This document shows, in pieces, positions 42,477-51,222 of a DNA stretch of 51,222 bases. Within the stretch, counting starts at the first letter, position 1. Every line of letters starts with the position of its first letter. The notes beneath the pieces were generated by a model. It saw nothing but the letters and a program-made list of their open reading frames with translations, searched no databases and was not told where the DNA came from. Both the position numbers and the translations under genes were made by a program. The stretch is from Reclinomonas americana ATCC 50394 (taxonomy: Eukaryota; Jakobida; Jakobea; Jakobida): the NCBI GenBank assembly GCA_048213135.1, contig PS015179.1:68922-120143 (forward strand). The letters run 5' to 3'.

Positions 42477-45400
42477 TTACTTTCTTCGTGGACTGCGTGA
42501 ACCCTTCGGCTGCTGGTGCTGCTGCTGTTGGCGTACAAACTTGATTTGCCAGGCAATCGTTTCCGACACAAGTGGGTGATCGTCTCCCAAAGCGCCCCTG
42601 ATGAGTGGCAGTAGGCTTGAGAGTTCTGATACAGTGTCACTCGGGTCAGCACTCATCGCCACCAGCTGCACTCGAGACCTGAGAGTGTCGACATGCTGCG
42701 GACCGAGAATTTTCGTCCGCAAGGGAATGACTCGCTTCAGGAGACGTTTTGCGTCCTTGAGTCGCCGCGTTGCAAAGAGGCATTGGGCCAGGTTGTTCAT
42801 CGAGTTGAGCGTGGATGGATGTCGTTCACCATACACCTCTGTCTGCGCCTCCACCACACGGCGATGCAGTCGTACAGCCTCCACGTGATCACCTCGCGAC
42901 TTCAAGCACATGGCAAGGCTGTTCATCGAGTCGAGCGTGGATGGATGTCGTTCACCCAACACCTCCGTCTGCATCTCCACCACACGGCGATGCAGTTGCT
43001 CAGCCTCCACGTGATCGCCACGCGACTCCAAGCACGAGGCCAGGTTGTGCATCGAAGAAAGCGTTGATGGATGCCGTTCACCCAACACCTCTGTCTGCAC
43101 CTCCAGCACACGGCGGTGTAGTCGCTCAGCCTCCACGTGATCACCGCGCAGCCCCACGCACAAGGCCAGGTTGTTCATCGAGGCGAGCGTGGATGGATGC
43201 AGTTCACCCAACACCTCTGTCTGCACCTCCAGCACACGGCGATGCAGTCGTACAGCCTTCACGTGATCACCACGCGACCCCAGGCACGAGGCCAGGTTAT
43301 TCATCGAGGTGAGCGTGGATGGATGTCGTTCACCCCACAACTCTGTGTGCCCCTCCACCACGCGGCAGAGCAGTCGCTCAGCCTCCACGTGATCACCGCG
43401 CGGCCACACACACAAGGCCAGATTGCTCATCGAGGCGAGCGTGGATGGATGCCGTTCACCCAACACCTCCGTCTGCACCTCCAGCACACGGCGATGCAGT
43501 CGTACAGCCTCCACGTGATCACCACGCGACTCCAGGCAGGAGGCCAGGCTGTTCATGGAGGTGAGCGTGGATGGATGCCGTTCACCCCACAACTCTGTGT
43601 GCCCCTCCACCACACGGCAGAGCAGTCGCTCAGCCTCCACGTGATCACCGCGCGGCCACACGCACAAGGCCAGATTGCTCATCGAGGCGAGCGTTGATGG
43701 ATGCCGTTCACCCAACACCTCCGTCTGCACCTCCAGCACATAACGATGCAGTTGCTCAGCCTCCACGTGATCGCCACGCGACTCCAAGCACGAGGCCAGG
43801 TTGTGCATCGAAGAAAGCGTTGATGGATGCCGTTCACCCAGCAACTCAGTCTGCACCTCCACCACACGGCGATGCAGTCGTACAGCCTCCACGTGATCAC
43901 CACGCGATTGCAAACACGAGGCCAGAATGCTCATCGAGGCGAGCGTTGATGGATGTCGTTCACCCAACACCTCTGTCTGCACCTCCACCACACGGCTATG
44001 TAGTTGCTCAGCCTCTACGTGACCACCACGTGACTCCAAGCACGAGGCCAGGCTGTTCATGGAGGTGAGCGTGGATGGATGCCGTTCACCCAACACCTCT
44101 GTCTGCACTTGTAGCACACGGCGATGCAGTCGTACAGCCTCCACGTGATCACCACGCGACTGCAAACACGAGGCCAGATTGCTCATCGAGGCGAGCGTGG
44201 ATGGATGCCGCTCACCCAACACCACTGTCTGCACTTCTAGCACACGGCGATGCAGTCGTACAGCCTCCACGTGATCACCACGCGACTGCAAGCACGAGGC
44301 TACATTGTTCATCGAGGTGAGCGTGGATGGATGCCGATCACCTGACACCTCCGTTCTCACTTGCATCACACGGCGATGCAGTCGCTCGGCTTCCACGTGA
44401 TCACCACGCGACTGCAAACACGAGGCCAGGTTGTTCATGGAGGTGAGCGTGGATGGATGCCGTTCACCCAACACTTCTGTCAGTACATCCACCACACAGC
44501 GATGCAGTCGTACAGCCTCCACGTGATCACCACGCGACTGCAAACACGAGGCCAGATTGCTCATCGAGGCGAGCGTGGATGGATGCCGATCACCCAACAC
44601 CTCTGTCTGCACTTCTAGCACACGGCGATGCAGTCGTACAGCCTCCACGTGATCACCACGCGACTCCAGGCAGGAGGCCACGTTGTTCATGGAGGTGAGC
44701 GTGGACGGATGACGTTCACCCAACACTTCTTTCTCCGCCTCCAGTACACGGCGAAGCAGTCGCTCAGCCTCCACGTGATCACCAAGCGACTGCAAACACG
44801 AGGCCAGGTTGTTCATGGAGGTGAGCGTGGATGGATGCCGTTCACCCAACACTTCTGTCAGTACATCCACCACACAGCGATGCAGTCGTACAGCCCCCAC
44901 GTGATCACCACGCGACTCCAGGCACGAGGCCAGGTTGTTCATCGAGGCGAGCGTGGATGGATGCCGTTCACCCAACACTTCTGTCAGCACATCCAGCACA
45001 CGTCGAAGCAGTCGCTCAGCCTCCACGTGATCTCCACGCGACTTCAAGCACGAGGCCAGGTTGTTCATCGAGGCAAGCGTAGATGGATGCCGGTCACCCA
45101 ACACTTCCGTCCTCACTTGCATCACACAGAGATACAGCCGCTCAGCCTCCACGTGATCACCACGCGACTCCAGGCACGAGGCCAGGTTGTTCATGGAGGT
45201 GAGCGTGGACGGATGCCGATCGCCAAGCACGGCTGTCTGCACCTTCAGTACACGGTGAAACAAACTCTCAGCCTCCACAACACGCCCACACTCATCAAGG
45301 CAGTGGGCTTGGAGTAGCTCCATTTTAATACTGTTTTCATCGACAGTCCCGACAAGACTCCTGAGAATGCCAGCAGCATCTGCGTACCGCCGCGAGGCGT

Positions 45401-48400
45401 GCAAAAGATACGCCGCGCACGTGACACGTCGAGCGACAGCATCGTCGTGATCAACAGGAATCGACAATGAATCCAGTGCTGCGATCGCTTCCGCTGCGTA
45501 CGACGCAGGAAACTCGACAGTGGACAGTCGGCCGTGCACCACGTGACATAAACCTTCCAAGCTGTGTGTGAACAACTGAAGCCAGGTATTGTCAACAGTG
45601 CTAGTCCCATGCCACGGAAGTGAAAGTACATGATGCGCGAGTTCAGCCCACAATAATTGCATCATCGGTGATATTGAAGTCAACACCTCGGTGCTGAAAT
45701 CGGCGTCGTGATCGACATCGGAGGTGCAGCCAAGCGCACCATACGCGATACTCGTCAAGCCTCGTCGACACACTGACAGCCCATTAACATCTCCGTCACA
45801 CACTCGACCCTGACAAAGCCACTCGACCACAAGATCGTGCACGCGGTAGTGGCACACATCGCGAACACCAGCTGCATCCCGTTGACACAACAGTTGCAAC
45901 AACTCGTTGCCCGAGCAGTGCGCAGTCATACTGACAATGCCTGACTTGCATAGTGCATCAAGGTCATCGCGAACACCGTCACGTGGAGCGCCCACAGAGA
46001 TCAGCACCTCCAGCTCGCGCCGCAGTTCCAAAATCGCCTCCGCACAGAGTGGGGGAAAGTGATATGGCGCGTCCCGCAACTCTCGATTCTTGATAACAGC
46101 TTGCTGCAACCGTTCGACAAGCCGCGCAAGGGCTGCTTCGCAATCGGCATTCGTAAGCGGCGCACCACCGCAGTCCGGCACTTCGTACACCGACAGCAGC
46201 GTGGCGACCAGTGTTGTCGTTGGCGGTATGCGCATCTCCTGCAGCGCGGCCACCAGCAGCAAAACTTGACGCATCCGGGTCGAACATGCACCAAAGTTGG
46301 ACTGCATCAGACCGGCAAGCGCCACACGATTCTTCTCGTCCAGCAGCCGGACGAGTTCATCGCCCATTAGCAACTCCACGTTGCATCGGATCAATTCGCT
46401 GTACAATTGACATTCAGCGAATGCACTTCGATAATGACTACATACAGCATTCGCAAAGACCGCACCTCAAACACAGTGATGCTCGAAACGCCTGTGGCTT
46501 CAATGACAGCATGTCCGCAACCCTCACGCGCACCTCTGAAGGCGCATGCGAGAGGCGACTGTCAACCAGTTCGACAATATCTGCAGCGTCCACATCGCCC
46601 ACTTCCTCACACAACACACATGCAGACGAGAATGCATGTCGCACGTCATCCGCTACCACCGCGAACCGCGAAGTGATGATAACGAACGGGGCAACAATAG
46701 ATTGATCTGCGAGAGGAAAGCGTATTAATATTGGGAAAAGCAATACCCTCAATGCGGCAAGACTCGACACGTGATACACACCTCGCCGCCTTCCTCGTAC
46801 ATGAGGAGCCAGGAGAGCTGCACTGACCTGCTCCAACGAACCTACGTTGTCCAGAAGCAAAACACCGCGGCTGTCTCGCATCAGTTCACTCAGCCGAATG
46901 CGCATGTTATCAACATCGGATGCACGTGACCACGCTTCAATATCAGAGCGCAGCTGTGCCGCGTCAGCAGGGAAATGCGCTTGAAGCTCGTCTGCGAAGT
47001 CGCGCAAGCATCCGGCCAACATCTCACTGGCCTGATATCCAGCAAAACACAGCATGAGTCTCATATGAATAGAAATCTGGTGATCAACAAACCGCACCGG
47101 TGTGTACAACTGGTGGTCTGCAATATGGCCCCGCATGTCTGCGTAGAGTGCTGAGCCACGCCACAAGCCGGCGCTTTCCATCTCACTGATAATCAGCTCG
47201 GCGAGCATGGTCTTGCCGCTGCCGGCCTCTCCTGTGAGTACCACAATGGCAGGTCGCTCGTCTACAACATACACACACACACACACACACGCACACACAC
47301 ACAGAGGGAGAGAGTGGGAGAGGGAGAGAGGGGGAGAGAAAGAAAGAGAGAGAGACGCACACACATACATCACACTGAGTCAGCAAGCGGAACACTAGAG
47401 CCAGCAAGCAAGCAATAGCAACTCACTGGCTTCAGCGCCCAACATGTGCGCGGCGATGTTGGCGGCCAAGTCACGGCGACGCGGAAACACAAACTGGTTG
47501 ATTGGGCCAACCGTCTTGACTTGAACTTTCGGGCCCAGAGGCGCCGCAGCTGCAGATAAGAAGGCAGCAAGCGCATCAGAAAGCCAGCATTGTTAATGAA
47601 AAACACACCCAATGCACCTCGCCGAATCTCATCTAGTTGCTCCACAAAGCTTTCGGTATCCGCAGCGGGCAAGTCGAGTTGACGGAGCTTCGCCGCAATC
47701 TCGCCTTCGCTGGAACCGTCACCAAGCAAGCGCACAAGATCAGCGCGATCCAACTCTGGCTTCTCGTGGCTAAGAGGATTGCGCAAGTCACTGCGGAGCC
47801 ACCCGACAGCATCGCGCTGCATGAAGAAAAGTGGAGAAAGTGAGTTCACTCTCTCCAGGATCCGCAGTGGGGAAAGCGCAGGAATTTGCAGGGATGATCC
47901 AGCACAGTGCGATGCTCGAGGACGTCTTCATGAGCACACACCTGAATGGGATCGTCAAGCATGCGAACCACTGCGCCCGCCGGTGTCTCGTAGTGTGCAC
48001 CAAGAGCCAATGCCGCCAGCGCAGTCGTGTCCAACTCGTCACACGATGGCTCCGCAGTGCCCGCCATCAAAGTGGCATGCCACGCGTCGAATAGAGGGTG
48101 GTGGTGATTGCCTCGAATCATTACGAAGAACTCGCCACTGACATGGCAACTGCGAACAGAGACCACATCAACGGTGTGTGAGTGAGCGAGTCGGCAGCGC
48201 ACACTGAGAAAGAGTCAGGCACACACTCACCGTTTGTCACGCTTGTTTTCGGCCTTCTTCCACTCCTGCATCAACCACAGACCAGTGTCTCGGTGGCACT
48301 GGAGAACGAATGGCGGAAGCAAGTGCTGCACCAAAGAGCGCAGGGCGGCAGTGGCCACGCGGCGTTGTGCCTTGGTGACGCGCCAAAAGTTGGATCTGCG

Positions 48401-48490
48401 AGAGTGAGAGAGTGAGAGAGAAGTGAGAACAGGCGTGTGCTGGCAGAAGCACAGCGGCACACACAACTCCTTGTCGGTGAGCAGCGGCAT
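42477..48490 (-). CDS. NB-ARC (STAND) ATPase with 20 kinesin-light-chain-type TPRs
   Basis: The start at 48490 gives MPLLTDKE. Exons follow at about 48394-48235 (SNFWRVTKAQRRVATAALRS), 48150-47942, 47820-47615, 47550-47430, 47262-46782, 46709-46460 and a large last exon from about 46430 to 42477. The first ~280 residues match no domain I recognise. The NB-ARC core starts near 47262 with P-loop TGEAGSGKTMLAE (about 47205-47245), Walker B RGVLLLDNVGS and sensor VIITSR (about 46680). A winged-helix signature, YRVHDLVVEWL, lies at about 45850. Twenty exact 42-residue TPRs (42705-45224) and a Gln/basic tail complete it. This is NLR-like architecture: nucleotide-dependent oligomerisation with TPRs as the sensor or effector-binding surface. 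P-loop and Walker B look intact, so ATP binding is likely. The ligand is unknown. Introns in the 5' half rule out recent bacterial import of that part. Confidence 0.88.
42705..45224 (-). repeat. 20 x 126-bp coding tandem repeat (TPR array)
   Basis: Exactly 2,520 bases encode 20 units of 42 residues with consensus GERHPSTLASMNNLASCLES followed by RGDHVEAVRLHRRVLEVQTEVL (TPR_12, kinesin-light-chain type). No unit carries an insertion or deletion. Units 13 and 15 are identical in protein. Degenerate TPR-like units flank the array at both ends (about 45350-45225 and 42704-42600). Confidence 0.95.
47262..47400 (-). repeat. CA/GAGA microsatellite intron of the NB-ARC gene
   Basis: The intron just upstream of the P-loop exon consists largely of (CA)n (47271-47300) and GAGAGGGAGA repeats (47303-47355) on the plus strand. 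Confidence 0.7.
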
Positions 48491-49773
48491 GGCAGAAGAA
48501 AGATAAGTTGTGTGTGCGCGCGACTTTGCAATTCAATGCACAAGGGGGACGACGCAGACAAGGACGCGGTTCAAACCCGGCAACCACTGACAACATTTAT
48601 ACCCGACAACGAACACCCTTCGACGTCTGCTGTTCCTGCCCGATGCAGCGCGATGTACCGTTTTATACTCCGACGCCAACACAATCAAGCGTTTGGCACC
48701 GTACGCGTGCGAAGGTCGGAATGAATGAGTGACAGGACAACCACCAAGTCTCAACTCATAACTCCAAGCAACGCTGCTGCTGCTGCTGGCAAGTCTCCGT
48801 CGCTGAGAGAGATAGCACTGCTTGTCCCNNNNNNNNNNNNNNNNNNNNNNNNNNNNNNNNNNNNNNNNNNNNNNNNNNNNNNNNNNNNNNNNNNNNNNNN
48901 NNNNNNNNNNNNNNNNNNNNNNNNNNNNNNNNNNNNNNNNNNNNNNNNNNNNNNNNNNNNNNNNNNNNNNNNNNNNNNNNNNNNNNNNNNNNNNNNNNNN
49001 NNNNNNNNNNNNNNNNNNNNNNNNNNNNNNNNNNNNNNNNNNNNNNNNNNNNNNNNNNNNNNNNNNNNNNNNNNNNNNNNNNNNNNNNNNNNNNNNNNNN
49101 NNNNNNNNNNNNNNNNNNNNNNNNNNNNNNNNNNNNNNNNNNNNNNNNNNNNNNNNNNNNNNNNNNNNNNNNNNNNNNNNNNNNNNNNNNNNNNNNNNNN
49201 NNNNNNNNNNNNNNNNNNNNNNNNNNNNNNNNNNNNNNNNNNNNNNNNNNNNNNNNNNNNNNNNNNNNNNNNNNNNNNNNNNNNNNNNNNNNNNNNNNNN
49301 NNNNNNNNNNNNNNNNNNNNNNNNNNNNNNNNNNNNNNNNNNNNNNNNNNNNNNNNNNNNNNNNNNNNNNNNNNNNNNNNNNNNNNNNNNNNNNNNNNNN
49401 NNNNNNNNNNNNNNNNNNNNNNNNNNNNNNNNNNNNNNNNNNNNNNNNNNNNNNNNNNNNNNNNNNNNNNNNNNNNNNNNNNNNNNNNNNNNNNNNNNNN
49501 NNNNNNNNNNNNNNNNNNNNNNNNNNNNNNNNNNNNNNNNNNNNNNNNNNNNNNNNNNNNNNNNNNNNNNNNNNNNNNNNNNNNNNNNNNNNNNNNNNNN
49601 NNNNNNNNNNNNNNNNNNNNNNNNNNNNNNNNNNNNNNNNNNNNNNNNNNNNNNNNNNNNNNNNNNNNNNNNNNNNNNNNNNNNNNNNNNNNNNNNNNNN
49701 NNNNNNNNNNNNACGCGTACGCAGCGTCCATTTTGTCAGAGACAACTAAACTCTTGTTCGTCACAGGTGAGCC
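48491..49773. other. Divergent intergenic region with 884-N gap
   Basis: This region lies between the NB-ARC start (48490) and the USP-like start (49774). Unique sequence is visible at 48491-48828 and 49713-49773. The gap at 48829-49712 could hide promoter sequence or an upstream exon of either gene. No gene is recognisable in the visible part. Confidence 0.5.
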
Positions 49774-51222
49774 ATGGCTGCTGTGGTGGTGAACGCTGAT
49801 GAGATACACGTTGACGCAGCTGTCGAGGGGAGAGCCGACGCGGGTCCTCCGATCTGGGTGCAACGGCGGCATTGGAGGCATCTTGCACGCGCGTCCGCGA
49901 TGGTGGTGAGTGAGAGAGAGAGAGTGAGAGAGAGAGAGAGAGAAGAAAAGGGAAAGAGAATGAGAGAGGGGAGTGCAAGGTGTGGAGGAAGAGGCGAGAC
50001 ACTGTGGTTTAAATCACATTGTTGTCTGACGACGACGTCACTCTTGCACACGCGTACACGGTTTGGCTGTTGCAGTCCATGCTCTCTCAACTGTGGCCTG
50101 TTTTGTCCTCTTAAGCTAGATCTTGCTGTGTGCGCGTGTCGCTGCGCTCATGATCTTGTGCACCAATTCTCTTCGCAGATTATCCTTCGTTGATATCCAG
50201 TCATCTCTTGACCTGGTGTGCCCTCTTGCTGTCCGCGCGTCTCTCGATTCATTTCAGCGCTGTCCATGTGCCTTTTCACTCTCTTTGCAGTTATTTGATA
50301 TGCTTCTCGACCTGGTGTGCCATTTTTCGGTGCAGATCAACCACCCTTGCAATATCACTCTGATTTGCTCTCGCACACTCTGCCTGCGGCCGTCGCAGTC
50401 CATCCTCTCTTCATATCGCTGTGCCCTCTTGTTGTGCATCGACTTACGTGGTCTCTCAGTTCACACCACCCTTGCAGTGTCACTTTCTTTCACTTTCACA
50501 CACTCTGCTGTTGGCTGATGCAGACCATCCTCTCTTCATTCGTGGGCTTGTCTCTCAATCCACACTTCGCTGCCTGTGGCCTCCTCGCTCATGGTCTCTA
50601 CGGTGGTGTTCTGTTCATCTTTCACAGACGTATTGTCGTGTGTGGCCTGGTGGGCCTTCTTGTTGTTGTGGTTTCTCAATCCACACGTTGCCTCTCTGTG
50701 CAGATTGGCGACACATGGTACGTGGTGGAGATTCGGTGGTTTCGCCGATTCAAGGAGTACGCCAAGGTCAACAGCGCGGATGATGACGACAGAACCAACA
50801 GCTGGTTCGTGTTGCGTGTTGCGGAGGTCAGCATGGGCCGAAGTTACAATGTGTACATCCGCAGTGCACCCCGGCCCGATCGCAAACGACAACATCGTTC
50901 GAAGTGTCGAGGCTGATGGGTACGTGGTGCTGAAGCGGCAACTCTTTGATACCCTCGACTACACTCTTGTCAGCGAGCAGCAATGGGCAGCGTTGTGTGG
51001 ATGGTGAGCAGTGCGTCGACTTTTTTTGGTATTGCATGTTGCGATTGGTCTCATGATTGGTTGTGACCGCACAGGTACGGCGGTGGTCCGACTATCGCTC
51101 GTCAGGTGATTCCCAGGGGAATCCGCCGTACACCACAAGTTGAGGTGTACCCAGTGGTGCTCACGGTCACTGTGTCCACGAATTTGGCTGCCGCGGAGGC
51201 CGGAGGTCGCTCCGCACCACTT
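49774..51222 (+). CDS. USP-family ubiquitin hydrolase, N-terminal DUSP domain (3' truncated by window)
   Basis: Exons at 50704-~50830, ~50868-51003 and 51075-51222 spell a DUSP domain in order: GDTWYVVEIRWFRRFKEY, then HPGPIANDNIV, then LDYTLVSEQQWAALCGW spliced to YGGGPTIARQVI. This is the N-terminal domain of USP4/USP11/USP15/USP32-type deubiquitinases. After it comes VEVYPVVLTVTVSTN, probably the start of the Ubl that usually follows. The catalytic Cys and His boxes would lie beyond the window. The start is uncertain: a candidate ATG at 49774 (MAAVVVNADEIHVDAAVEG) with a GTGAGT donor at about 49915 gives a first exon, leaving an unusually long ~790-base intron. Exon 1 may instead lie in the gap. 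Assignment to the DUSP family is firm, catalytic activity unproven. Confidence 0.78.
49915..50703 (+). other. Long first intron of the USP-like gene with degenerate repeats
   Basis: A GA microsatellite (49913-49945) is followed by pyrimidine-rich sequence in which a GCAG(A/T)CCAT(C/G)CTCTCT motif recurs (about 50073, 50394 and 50520) with related phrases such as GACCTGGTGTGCC (50210, 50308) and TCTCAATCCACAC (50551, 50673). No reading frame through it looks coding. Confidence 0.5.

Noticed and set aside
42705-45224. CRISPR-like array
   Set aside because: The 126-base units have no separate spacers and encode a continuous TPR protein in a eukaryotic gene.
42693-45317. Long plus-strand open frames with repeated HTTAMQSYSLHVITTR-like peptides
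   Set aside because: They are the exact antisense of the TPR array. The 126-base unit is a multiple of three, so every antisense frame also repeats without stops.
47205-47245. Recent bacterial origin of the NB-ARC-TPR gene
   Set aside because: STAND-TPR genes are common in bacteria, but this one has several spliceosomal introns with the local donor style, so any transfer would be old.

Overview
This is intron-rich, GC-rich nuclear DNA from a unicellular eukaryote. Genes are split by many short GT-AG introns (mostly 55-110 bases). Long CA/GA microsatellites and polypurine tracts lie in introns and intergenic DNA, and nine runs of N mark assembly gaps. I cannot name the species. The mix of a soluble-adenylyl-cyclase-like protein, a VIT-VWA protein and an NB-ARC-TPR protein suits an amoeboid or flagellate protist. 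No rRNA, tRNA, CRISPR or transposon was recognised.

Layout. (1) 76-1840 (+): the 3' part of a Pus1-type tRNA pseudouridine synthase. (2) 1982-3876 (-): a signal-sequence, coiled-coil protein with a C-terminal membrane segment, convergent with gene 1. (3) 4513-15582 (+): a ~22-exon homologue of soluble adenylyl cyclase, with a ~1,200-residue Pro/Ser-rich N-terminus, two cyclase folds, a STAND-type ATPase region and a helical C-terminus. Its cyclase and P-loop catalytic residues look lost. (4) 15713-39599 (-), probably extending to 42097: a giant gene for about 40 tandem ubiquitin-like (Ubl) domains followed by a VIT domain, a VWA domain and the VWA5A/PARP4-like C-terminal region. Two exons at 42097-41603 plus one at 40944 encode a signal peptide, a tiny Cys/N-glycosylation ectodomain and a membrane helix. 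They splice in frame with the first Ubl exon, so the product may be a type I membrane protein with a cytosolic poly-Ubl/VIT-VWA tail. (5) 42477-48490 (-): an NB-ARC (STAND) ATPase with 20 exact 42-residue kinesin-light-chain-type TPRs. (6) 49774-51222 (+), cut by the window end: the N-terminal DUSP domain of a USP-family deubiquitinase.

The centre of interest is the poly-Ubl/VIT-VWA gene. Its N-terminal half repeats a four-exon cassette (Trp-Pro linker, type B Ubl, and a type A Ubl split over two exons). Its C-terminal half repeats two-exon Ubl cassettes. All cassettes are phase-symmetrical, so the array could grow by exon duplication without breaking the frame. None of the Ubl units ends in the di-glycine needed for conjugation, so the protein looks like a fixed ubiquitin-fold scaffold rather than a polyubiquitin precursor. 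Several genes share an unusual 5' splice-site form, GTT(N)CGT, which helped to resolve exon borders.
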